Translations under genes and position numbers: made by a program
Notes under the pieces: model-generated
Told to the model about the DNA's origin: nothing
The model's input: only the letters and a program-made list of their open reading frames with translations
The model's database searches: none
Shown: in pieces, positions 1 to 5,790 of the stretch
Position numbering within the stretch: position 1 is the first letter of the stretch
Layout: every line of letters begins with the position of its first letter
NCBI GenBank assembly: GCA_964387775.1
Contig: CAYLZO010000131.1
Span: 1 to 14,430 of the forward strand
DNA length: 14,430 nucleotides
DNA from: CAYLZO01 sp964387775
Lineage (GTDB): Bacteria > Chloroflexota > Anaerolineae > JAAYZQ01
Direction of reading: 5' to 3'

Positions 1-167
1 TCGAGCCCACGGTGGACAATGTCAAGAACGACAGCTATCCCATCGCCCGCCCGCTCAACATGCTGACCCAGGGCGCGCCCAACGAGCTGGCCCAGGCCTT
101 CCTCGACTTTATCCTCAGCGACGAAGGGCAAGAGATCGTCGCCGAGGATTACATCAGTATCAAGTAG
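1..167 (+). CDS. pstS: Phosphate ABC transporter substrate-binding protein PstS, C-terminal fragment
   Basis: This is the 3' end of a gene that begins upstream of the window. The frame starting at base 3 is open from the edge to the TAG at 165-167. It encodes about 54 residues containing a segment like DSYPIARPLNMLT followed by FLDFILSDEGQEIV and a short tail. That is the typical end of PstS-family periplasmic-type binding proteins: a hinge strand reading Y-P-(I/L)-x-R-P-L, then a helix with the F-x-x-(F/W)-x-L-S-x-E-G-Q signature. PstS binds orthophosphate outside the membrane and delivers it to PstC/PstA. The next gene is pstC, as expected for a pst operon. The second PstS copy at 13305-14129 has a matching C-terminal pattern (VRPLLLLT, then ALSGEGQQVV). 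Signal peptide, binding residues and promoter are outside the window. The family call is firm; the ligand is inferred from context. Confidence 0.9.
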   Translation, partial: EPTVDNVKNDSYPIARPLNMLTQGAPNELAQAFLDFILSDEGQEIVAEDYISIK

Positions 168-182
168 GCTGGCTTTGTTCCC

Positions 183-232
183 GAGGGGGCGCACCTACGT
201 CAAGTCCCGCTCGCCTGCGGGTGCGCCCCCTC
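183..232. repeat. Inverted repeat (13-bp perfect arms) in the pstS-pstC spacer
   Basis: The arms GAGGGGGCGCACC (183-195) and GGTGCGCCCCCTC (220-232) are exact reverse complements separated by 24 bases. RNA from this region could form a very GC-rich hairpin just after the pstS stop. The downstream bases (TTCAATTGTTTG) are only mildly T-rich, so this is at best a weak terminator. A partial terminator, or an RNA stability element that keeps pstS mRNA more abundant than the membrane-subunit message, is plausible. Confidence 0.75.
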
Positions 233-253
233 TTCAATTGTTTGACGCTCTGC

Positions 254-318
254 GCGGACCACAGTCCGCGCTCAGGGTCGAGAGCGCGACGTGCAGGAAA
301 CGGCGGACTGTGGTCCGC
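254..318. repeat. Inverted repeat (16-bp perfect arms), second hairpin in the pstS-pstC spacer
   Basis: The arms GCGGACCACAGTCCGC (254-269) and GCGGACTGTGGTCCGC (303-318) are perfect reverse complements. Each arm is itself a small palindrome (GCGGAC, four bases, GTCCGC), so the element could fold as one long stem or as two short hairpins. This compact, nested symmetry is typical of dispersed intergenic repeats, but only one element of this sequence is present in the window, so its repetitive nature is an inference. It sits between the 183-232 hairpin and pstC. Confidence 0.75.
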
Positions 319-323
319 CGCAA

Positions 324-361
324 GCAGGTTGGGGATAGCCGCCGTGGGCAGGTTGGGGATA
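324..361. repeat. Two direct repeats of GCAGGTTGGGGATA with a 24-bp period
   Basis: The 14-mer GCAGGTTGGGGATA occurs at 324-337 and again at 348-361, directly before the pstC ribosome-binding region (AAGAGGATAG). It could be a decayed tandem repeat of a larger repeat family or a binding site for a dimeric regulator. The 24-bp period is not that of a Pho box, which has 11 bp. Function unknown. Confidence 0.6.
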
Positions 362-386
362 TCCACGTTCAAGAGGATAGATAGGC

Positions 387-1772
387 ATGACGGAACAACA
401 AGCGAGTGCTACATCTGAGGTCACGAGCGAGGGGGACCATCGTCCCGCCATCGTGACTGCAATTGCCATACTATGGATTCTGGGCAGCCTGGCCGCTGCG
501 GTGGCGCTCACGTTATTCCAGCAGCCGGAGGAGGCTGAGGCTGCTACCGGCGTGCCCGCCACGGTGGTGGTGGCCGCCGTCGTCGTGGCCGGTCTCGGCC
601 TGCTGGTCGGCTGGGGCCTGTGGAAGCTCAAGAACTGGGCCCGGACGGCCATGGTCGGCGTCCTGGGCCTGGCCGGCCTCTACTTTGCGATGTTGGTGGT
701 ATTTGACGCCTTTGCCGAGATTTTTGGAGGCGCCCAGGTGGTGCCTGTGGTGGACATTCTAAAAATCTCGGGCCTGGCCCTGCTGCGCGTGCTGGCTGCC
801 GGCGCCGTCCCGCTGGCCCTCATCTATGGCTTGAGACGGGCCGAGTCCTACTTTCACGAGACCACGGCTGAGAGAGAGGTCATTGACCGGTCGGTGTGGT
901 ACGTGCTCATCGCCGCGGCCCTGAGCGCCATCGTGATTGTCCTCTTGATCATCCTCTTTACCGGCAAGGAAGCGTGGCAGGCCATCGGCGAGGTGGGCAT
1001 CCTGCGGATGATCTTCCAGACGGTGTGGCGCCCCGGCTCGATCATTGGCGTCGAGGGCGCCCAGTTTGGCATGCTGCCCATGATCGCGGGCACGATCCTG
1101 AGCACCTTTGGGGCCATGATCCTGGGCCTGCCCCTGTCGCTGGGCGCGGCCATCCTCCTGACCGAGGTAGCCCCTGGCTGGGTGCAGGAGCTGTTCCAGC
1201 CCGCCATCGAGCTGCTGGCCGGCATCCCCTCGGTGATCTATGGCCTGTTCGGCATGGTCGTCCTGGCGCCCCTCATCCGCAAGATCCCGGTCCCGGGCAA
1301 CACCGGCTTTGGCCTGCTCAATGCCTCCATCATCCTGGCCATCATGATCCTGCCGACCGTGACCAACATCGCGCGCGACGCCATCCGCGCCGTGCCCAAG
1401 AGCTATAAAGAGGGCTCGCTGGCCCTGGGCGCGACCCACTGGCAGACCATCCGCCAGGTGATGCTGCCCGCCGCCCGCTCGGGCATCGTGGCGGCCATCA
1501 TCCTGGGCATCGGCCGCGCCCTGGGCGAGACGATGGCCCTGATCATGGTCATCGGCAACTCTATCGCCATGCCCGGCCCCATCAATGACAACCCATTGAC
1601 CCTGTTTCTGAGCACGGCCCGCACCCTGACGGGCAACATCGCCGTCGAGATCAACTATGCCGCCGGCGCCCATCGCAGCGCCCTGTTTTTCAGCGGCGTG
1701 CTGCTCTTTTTCATGATCCTGGCCGTCAACAGCCTGGCCCGAACCCTGATGAGAGAAAGGTTGTCCTCATGA
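387..1772 (+). CDS. pstC: Phosphate ABC transporter permease PstC with an extra N-terminal membrane domain
   Basis: This is one of the two membrane-spanning subunits of the high-affinity phosphate importer. The C-terminal part, roughly residues 165-461, is a normal-sized PstC. It carries the segment ELLAGIPSVIYGLFGM and the EAA-type cytoplasmic loop EGSLALGATHWQTIRQVMLPAA beginning near residue 342, which docks onto the ATPase PstB. Residues 1 to about 160 are extra: about four hydrophobic segments (near 20-44, 57-77, 86-107 and 124-148) with a GWGLWKLKNWAR motif between the second and third. That pattern resembles small stand-alone membrane proteins of unknown function fused to the permease. 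Family members are usually near 300 residues; this one is 461. The ATG at 387 follows AAGAGGATAG at a reasonable spacing, and the extension is continuously open with matching codon use. Its stop overlaps the pstA start in an ATGA, which suggests translational coupling. Confidence 0.95.
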   Translation: MTEQQASATSEVTSEGDHRPAIVTAIAILWILGSLAAAVALTLFQQPEEAEAATGVPATVVVAAVVVAGLGLLVGWGLWKLKNWARTAMVGVLGLAGLYFAMLVVFDAFAEIFGGAQVVPVVDILKISGLALLRVLAAGAVPLALIYGLRRAESYFHETTAEREVIDRSVWYVLIAAALSAIVIVLLIILFTGKEAWQAIGEVGILRMIFQTVWRPGSIIGVEGAQFGMLPMIAGTILSTFGAMILGLPLSLGAAILLTEVAPGWVQELFQPAIELLAGIPSVIYGLFGMVVLAPLIRKIPVPGNTGFGLLNASIILAIMILPTVTNIARDAIRAVPKSYKEGSLALGATHWQTIRQVMLPAARSGIVAAIILGIGRALGETMALIMVIGNSIAMPGPINDNPLTLFLSTARTLTGNIAVEINYAAGAHRSALFFSGVLLFFMILAVNSLARTLMRERLSS

Positions 1773-2725
1773 GTGGCAAAGAAATATCCACCCCTCTTTC
1801 GGAGACAATGATGGAAGGGATTCACGTGCGACCCCGTGCCGGCAACCTGGCCCGGCGCAAGCTCAGCCAGGCCGTGGCCTTTGGCGTTTTCTGGCTGGCC
1901 GGCCTGCTGGCGGTGGCGGCCCTGCTGTGGATCGTGGGCTATGTCCTGGTCGAGGGCTTTCAGGTCATCAACCTCGAGTTCCTGACCACGCGGCCCAAGG
2001 GCGGCGTGTCGGGCGAGGGGGGCATGTCGACGACCATCGTCACCACCCTCTACCTGGTCGTCTTTACCATGTTTCTCGCCACGCCCATCGGCGTGGGAGC
2101 GGCGATCTACTTGACCGAGTATGCGGCGGATGCTTCCCGGAAGAGCAAGCTGTTGGCCCGCGTCATCCAGGTGGCCCGCACCGGCGTCGAGATCCTGGCC
2201 GGCGTGCCGTCGATCATCTATGGCCTGTTCGGCTTTGCCCTCTTTGTGGTGACCATGAACACCTTCACCGGCGGCTTTTCGATCTTGTCGGCCAGCCTGG
2301 CCGGGGCCTGCATGGTCCTGCCGGTGATCGTCCGCACCTCGGAGGAGGCGCTGCTGGCCGTGCCCAGCAGCTACCGCGAGGGCAGCCTGGCCCTGGGGGC
2401 CACCAAGTGGCAGACCATCACCCAGGTGATTCTGCCCGCGGCGCTGCCCGGCATCGTCACCGGCCTGATCCTGAGCGTGGGCCGCATCGTGGCCGAGACG
2501 GCCATCTTTTGGGTGACCATCGGCGGCAGCTACCGTCTGCCCACGGGCATCAAGTCGGCCGGCCGGCCCATGGCCCTGCACGTCTATATGCTGGCCACCG
2601 AGACCCGCGCCTTTGAAAAGGCCATGGGCACGGCGGCCATCCTGATCTTGACCATCGTCGTCCTGAACCTGGTCATCAACGTCACCACCCGCTACTACTC
2701 GAAGCAGATGATGGGCAAGACATGA
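1769..2725 (+). CDS. pstA: Phosphate ABC transporter permease PstA
   Basis: This is the second permease subunit, and it forms a heterodimer with PstC in the cytoplasmic membrane. At 318 residues it is close to the usual size. A cytoplasmic N-terminal tail of about 35 residues is followed by a first membrane segment near 36-60. The conserved ILAGVPSIIYGLFGF segment and the EAA loop EGSLALGATKWQTITQVILPAA, beginning near residue 204, are clear and parallel those of PstC. The start ATG overlaps the pstC stop by four bases. The last 20 bases of the gene, including its stop codon, are repeated exactly at 2797-2816 downstream of an assembly gap. Confidence 0.96.
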   Translation: MSGKEISTPLSETMMEGIHVRPRAGNLARRKLSQAVAFGVFWLAGLLAVAALLWIVGYVLVEGFQVINLEFLTTRPKGGVSGEGGMSTTIVTTLYLVVFTMFLATPIGVGAAIYLTEYAADASRKSKLLARVIQVARTGVEILAGVPSIIYGLFGFALFVVTMNTFTGGFSILSASLAGACMVLPVIVRTSEEALLAVPSSYREGSLALGATKWQTITQVILPAALPGIVTGLILSVGRIVAETAIFWVTIGGSYRLPTGIKSAGRPMALHVYMLATETRAFEKAMGTAAILILTIVVLNLVINVTTRYYSKQMMGKT

Positions 2726-2731
2726 GCCGGC

Positions 2732-2768
2732 GGGGTGTAGGGCAAATTGCCAATTTGCCCTACACCCC
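2732..2768. repeat. Near-perfect palindrome (18-bp arms, 1-base centre) after pstA
   Basis: The arms at 2732-2749 (GGGGTGTAGGGCAAATTG) and 2751-2768 are exact reverse complements around a single C at 2750. The right arm runs directly into the N run. The outer flanks also look roughly complementary (GAGCCGGC before the element, CCCGGGACTC after the gap), so the real hairpin may be longer than what was assembled. No U-run is visible after it. It could act as an mRNA processing or stability element between pstA and pstB. Confidence 0.85.
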
Positions 2769-2778
2769 NNNNNNNNNN
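2769..2778. other. Assembly gap (10 N)
   Basis: Ten N bases lie immediately after a palindrome and inside a region duplicated on both sides. The true length and sequence are unknown. Strong hairpin structure is a common reason for such gaps. No accepted coding sequence crosses it, because pstA ends at 2725 and pstB begins at 2916. Confidence 0.97.
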
Positions 2779-2833
2779 CCCCGCCCGGGACTCTTGAGAT
2801 GATGGGCAAGACATGATCATTTCAACGATCTGG

Positions 2834-2882
2834 TGGTTGGGGCGTGTGCGGGCGGCGACCGCGCCCGCACACGTCCCAACCA
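2834..2882. repeat. Long inverted repeat (21-bp arms) upstream of pstB
   Basis: The arm 2834-2854 pairs with 2862-2882 with a single non-Watson-Crick position (G2842 opposite T2874, which is a G-U pair in RNA) around a 7-base loop. The stem is very GC-rich. It ends 33 bases before the pstB start and would leave the pstB ribosome-binding site free. No U-run follows, so an intrinsic terminator is unlikely. It is the second long hairpin in this spacer and its arms are unrelated to those of the first. Confidence 0.85.
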
Positions 2883-2915
2883 CAGATTATGGAAATGATG
2901 GGGAGAACACAGAAT

Positions 2916-3689
2916 ATGAGTGGCAACCATACCAAGCTCCAGGTGCGCGACTTTGACTTTTTCTACGGCGACTTTCAGGCGCTGCGGAGCATCAACGTCG
3001 ATATCCCGATCCACCAGATCACGTCCATCATCGGGCCCTCGGGCTGCGGCAAGAGCACGTTCCTGCGGGCCTTTAACCGCATGAACGACCTGATCCCCAC
3101 CGCTCGCGCCGAAGGCCAGATCCTGATGGATGGCGCCGACCTGTACGCCGTCGACGTGGTGGATCTGCGCAAGCGGGTGGGCATGGTCTTTCAGCGGCCC
3201 AACCCCTTCCCCAAGACGATCTTTGACAACGTGGCCTATGGCCCTCGCTCCCACGGTCAACGCGACCGGGCCCGGCTGGCCGAGGTCGTGGAGCGCAGCC
3301 TGCGCCAGGCGGCGCTGTGGGACGAGGCCAAGGACGACCTGGACAAGTCGGGCCTGGCTCTGTCGGGCGGGCAGCAGCAGCGGCTGTGCATCGCCCGGGC
3401 ATTGGCCGTCGAGCCGGAGGTGATCCTGATGGACGAGCCGGCCTCAGCCCTTGACCCGGTGGCCACGCTCAAGATCGAGGAGTTGATCCAGACGCTGAAG
3501 GAACAATACACCATCGTCATCGTTACCCACAACATGCAGCAGGCCGCCCGCGCCTCGGACTATACCACGTTCTTTAACATGGCCGAGGACCGCGCCGGCT
3601 ACCTGGTAGAGCACGGCCCGACGAAAGAGATCTTTACCAATCCCCGGGAAAAGTTGACCGAGGATTATATTACGGGTCGGTTCGGATAG
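2916..3689 (+). CDS. pstB: Phosphate ABC transporter ATP-binding protein PstB
   Basis: This is the ATPase that powers phosphate import by binding the cytoplasmic loops of PstC and PstA. The chosen start gives 257 residues, the usual PstB length. Visible motifs are Walker A GPSGCGKST at 40-48, the Q-loop VFQRPNPFP with Q93, the ABC signature LSGGQ at 149-153, Walker B VILMDE at 169-174 and the switch histidine H205. The NRMND segment after Walker A and the QRPNPFPKTIFDN stretch are typical of PstB. The frame stays open upstream to ATGs at 2844 and 2889. The former would translate through the 2834-2882 hairpin and add non-conserved residues. The ATG at 2916 follows GGGGAGAACACAGAAT and gives a standard N terminus. 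Confidence 0.96.
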   Translation: MSGNHTKLQVRDFDFFYGDFQALRSINVDIPIHQITSIIGPSGCGKSTFLRAFNRMNDLIPTARAEGQILMDGADLYAVDVVDLRKRVGMVFQRPNPFPKTIFDNVAYGPRSHGQRDRARLAEVVERSLRQAALWDEAKDDLDKSGLALSGGQQQRLCIARALAVEPEVILMDEPASALDPVATLKIEELIQTLKEQYTIVIVTHNMQQAARASDYTTFFNMAEDRAGYLVEHGPTKEIFTNPREKLTEDYITGRFG

Positions 3690-3691
3690 TA

Positions 3692-3735
3692 GATATTGGA
3701 TATTGGAGCACGCTCCAATATCCAATATCCAATAT
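3692..3735. repeat. AT-rich perfect hairpin (18-bp arms) with CCAATAT heptamer repeats
   Basis: The arm 3692-3709 (GATATTGGATATTGGAGC) is an exact reverse complement of 3712-3729, separated by AC. The right side is three tandem copies of CCAATAT (3715-3735); the left side has two copies of ATATTGG (3693-3706). The centre reads GGAGC-AC-GCTCC, almost the same as the centre of the hairpin at 14129-14177. The AT-rich composition contrasts sharply with the surrounding genes. It lies between the pstB stop and the arsC ribosome-binding site. Confidence 0.85.
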
Positions 3736-3752
3736 CATAGAGGAGAAGGTTC

Positions 3753-4196
3753 ATGCAAAAGACCAAAGTCTTGTTTCTATGCACCGGCAATTCGGCCCGC
3801 AGCCAGATGGCCGAAGCCTTCCTGAGACGCTATGCCGGAGATCGATTCGAGGCGCACAGCGCCGGCCTGGAACCAAAAGGCATCCACCCCTTCACCGTGC
3901 GGGTCATGGAAGAGATCGGCTACGATCTCTCCGGCCAGCGGGCCAAGGACGTCACCGAGTACCTGGGCAAGCAGCACTTTGGCTACCTGATCACGGTCTG
4001 CGCCCACGCCGAAGCGCACTGCCCCACGACCTTCCTGGGGGTGAGCCAGCGGATCCACTGGCCGATTCCGGATCCGGTGGCATTCGAGGGGTCCGAAGAA
4101 GAAACATTGGAGCGGTTCCGCCAGGCGCGCGACGAGGTAGCCATGCGCATTGAGGCCTGGCTGCAAGAACTTGGCATCCCGGCGGAGGGGCTGTGA
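3753..4196 (+). CDS. arsC: Arsenate reductase, low-molecular-weight phosphatase type, thioredoxin-coupled
   Basis: This cytoplasmic enzyme reduces arsenate to arsenite using a cysteine relay. It has 147 residues. The phosphatase-type loop CTGNSARS starts at C10 and has the C-x5-R-S pattern. The two further cysteines expected for the redox relay are present in VCAHAEAHC (C83 and C90), nearly the same positions as in the well-studied Gram-positive ArsC proteins (82 and 89). The general-acid aspartate is D107 in IPDPVAF. These cysteines separate it from ordinary tyrosine phosphatases of the same fold. The ATG at 3753 follows a strong GAGGAGAAGG site. Lying between pstB and phoU, it is probably co-expressed with phosphate uptake, which fits arsenate entering through Pst. 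No arsenite pump is seen in the window. A phosphatase role cannot be excluded by sequence alone. Confidence 0.92.
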   Translation: MQKTKVLFLCTGNSARSQMAEAFLRRYAGDRFEAHSAGLEPKGIHPFTVRVMEEIGYDLSGQRAKDVTEYLGKQHFGYLITVCAHAEAHCPTTFLGVSQRIHWPIPDPVAFEGSEEETLERFRQARDEVAMRIEAWLQELGIPAEGL

Positions 4197-4258
4197 GCCG
4201 CCATGTTGGTGTGGGAACGTTCGTGCCGGATGCCCAGTGCAGGGGTGAGGTATAGAGA

Positions 4259-4990
4259 ATGGCCAAGATCCCGAAAGAGAAAACGGACGAACTTCAGGAA
4301 GAAGTACTGGCCCTGGGCAACCTGGTGGAAAACCTGTTGATCGAGTCGGCGGATCTGGTCCGCGGCAGCGATCTGGAAGCTCTGGAGCGGCTGGGCGACG
4401 AGGAACGCCAGGTGCACAAGAAACGGCTGGCCATCGAGATGGGCTGCCTGAGCCTCATCGCCAGCCGCCGCCCACTGGACGGCGAGCTGCGCCCGCTGGT
4501 GGCCATGGTCGAGATTGCCGCCGAACTGGAGCGCATGGCCGACCACGCCCAGCGCGTGGCTCGGGCCAACTACCTGACCGCCGACCCTCAGTTGCGCAAG
4601 CCACTGGCCAGCCTGCATAGCCTGGCGGCCAAAGTCCAGTCACTGCTCGACGATGCCCTGTCGGCCTTTGCCCGGCGAGATGTGGGCGCCGCCCTCACCG
4701 TCGCCTCTAGGACCGACGAGGTGGAAAGCCTGTACCAACTGGTCCGTCGCGATCTACTGGTGGTGATGAAAAGCAAACCACGCATCGCCAACCAGGCGAT
4801 TTTCCTGTCCCGCTCGGCCTACAACCTGCGGCGCGCTGCCGAGCGGGTGGCGGGCATTTGTGAGTGGGTGGTATTCATCGTCGAGGGATCCCTGGGCGCC
4901 GATGCCCCGGTGACCAAGGTCCCGCTCCAGCCTATTGAAGAAACACTCGTAACCGCTGTAGGAGACATGCATGACCCGTCAAACCTTTGA
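4259..4990 (+). CDS. phoU: PhoU-family phosphate signalling protein, first copy
   Basis: PhoU proteins are cytoplasmic all-helical regulators that connect the Pst transporter to the phosphate-sensing histidine kinase and limit uptake. This 243-residue protein has the two-repeat architecture. Repeat one holds the metal-binding-type motif ELERMADHA (E91, R92, D95, H96). Repeat two is degenerate: where a typical copy reads E-R-x-x-D-(H/R), this one reads RRAAER (191-196), so E has become R and D has become E. The C terminus after about residue 212 is a tail not seen in the second copy. Its ATG follows GAGGTATAGAGA. It overlaps the next phoU by 20 bases, so the two are probably translated together. 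Confidence 0.93.
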   Translation: MAKIPKEKTDELQEEVLALGNLVENLLIESADLVRGSDLEALERLGDEERQVHKKRLAIEMGCLSLIASRRPLDGELRPLVAMVEIAAELERMADHAQRVARANYLTADPQLRKPLASLHSLAAKVQSLLDDALSAFARRDVGAALTVASRTDEVESLYQLVRRDLLVVMKSKPRIANQAIFLSRSAYNLRRAAERVAGICEWVVFIVEGSLGADAPVTKVPLQPIEETLVTAVGDMHDPSNL

Positions 4991-5654
4991 CCAAGAATTG
5001 GATCGCCTTCAGGACGAGGTCCTGGCCCTCGGCAGCATGGTCGAAGAGGCCCTGGTCCGATCGGTCGAGACCCTCAAGAATCGAGATTTTATTGGCTCAC
5101 GGCGGCTCATCGCCGGCGACCGGACCATCAACGAGCGGCGCTACGCGATTGAAGACGACACCATTACGCTTATCGCCACCCAGCAGCCGATGGCCGGCGA
5201 CATGCGCCTGCTGGCCGCCATCCTGGAAATCGTCACCGAGCTGGAGCGCATGGGCGACTATGCCAAGGGCATCGCCCGCATCAATCTGATGATCGGCGAG
5301 CAACCGCTCATCAAGCCGCTCATCGACCTGCCAGCTATGGCCCGCAAAGCGCGGGAGATGCTCCACGCGGCGCTGGTGGCCTTTATCGAGCGAGATGTGC
5401 AGGCCGCCCGGGCTATTCCCAAGGGCGACGAAGAGGTGGACGCCCTCTACAACCAGGTCTACCGCGAATTGATCAGCTACATCCTGGAAGACCCGCACCT
5501 CATCGAACAGGCCAACCAACTCATGTGGGCCGCTCACAACCTGGAGCGTACGGCCGACCGGGTGATCAACCTCTGCGAGCGCGTCGTCTACGCCGTGACC
5601 GGCGAACTGGCCGAATTGGATTCGGATGACACCGGCATCGAGAGCTTGGGGTAA
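4971..5654 (+). CDS. phoU: PhoU-family phosphate signalling protein, second copy
   Basis: This 227-residue PhoU has both repeat motifs intact: LERMGDYAK (E92, R93, D96) and NLERTADRV (E192, R193, D196). It is probably the fully competent metal-binding copy. It starts inside the end of the first phoU at the ATG at 4971, preceded by GTAGGAGAC. The two PhoU proteins are clearly paralogous (DELQ/RLQDEVLALG at the start, QQPMAGDMRLLAAILEIVTELERMGD here against RRPLDGELRPLVAMVEIAAELERMAD in copy one), yet they have diverged and may form heteromers or have split roles. It is the last gene before a spacer of about 136 bases with a hairpin, so the core pst-phoU message may end or be processed there. 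Confidence 0.95.
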   Translation: MTRQTFDQELDRLQDEVLALGSMVEEALVRSVETLKNRDFIGSRRLIAGDRTINERRYAIEDDTITLIATQQPMAGDMRLLAAILEIVTELERMGDYAKGIARINLMIGEQPLIKPLIDLPAMARKAREMLHAALVAFIERDVQAARAIPKGDEEVDALYNQVYRELISYILEDPHLIEQANQLMWAAHNLERTADRVINLCERVVYAVTGELAELDSDDTGIESLG

Positions 5655-5704
5655 ACGCTCTGTTTGAAATCCCCTTTTTCCCCGTCTGGCTACGGTTCTC
5701 CCCC

Positions 5705-5735
5705 TTTCCCCTCTCCCGGACCGGGAGGGGGGAAA
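5705..5735. repeat. Hairpin (13-bp stem, GGACC loop) between phoU and the SPFH gene
   Basis: Bases 5705-5717 (TTTCCCCTCTCCC) pair with 5723-5735 (GGGAGGGGGGAAA) with one G-U pair and a five-base loop. The stem is strong and falls in the only spacer of more than 100 bases between phoU and the kinase. The downstream strand lacks a U-run (TGATCATGAGG). It may be an attenuator, a processing site or a dispersed repeat. A minor GCGAC/GTCGC hairpin lies at 5746-5759. Confidence 0.7.
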
Positions 5736-5790
5736 TGATCATGAGGCGACGGATGTCGCTTGAAATAGTGATGGAAACGGGGAGGTCAAC

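Larger units (their letters stand above)
2706..2816. repeat. 20-bp exact direct repeat flanking a hairpin and an assembly gap
   Basis: The last 20 bases of pstA (2706-2725, AGATGATGGG followed by CAAGACATGA) recur exactly at 2797-2816. Between the copies lie the 2732-2768 hairpin and the N run. A weaker third resemblance starts near 2892 (AAATGATGGG then diverging), just before pstB and beyond the second hairpin. Either a hairpin element duplicated its target, or the spacer arose by tandem duplication of a unit of about 91-95 bp, or the copy is an artefact of joining contigs across the gap. The flanking bases differ on both sides of the repeat. Confidence 0.8.

Noticed and set aside
168..386. 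A Pho box in front of pstC
   Set aside because: No TTAAC-type or CTGTCAT-type repeats with 11-bp spacing were found; the direct repeat there has a 24-bp period. The operon promoter is probably upstream of the first pstS, outside the window.
759..1673. Minus-strand ORF (304 codons) opposite pstC
   Set aside because: Antisense of conserved PstC motifs with a low-complexity product; no ribosome-binding site or family match.
1655..2809. Long minus-strand ORF (384 codons) opposite pstA, running into the gap
   Set aside because: It mirrors a well-supported permease gene, has a low-complexity H/D/G/Q-rich product typical of antisense GC-rich frames, and crosses the N run.
2844..2915. Earlier in-frame start for pstB
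   Set aside because: It would translate half of a long hairpin and add non-conserved residues; 2916 gives the normal PstB length.
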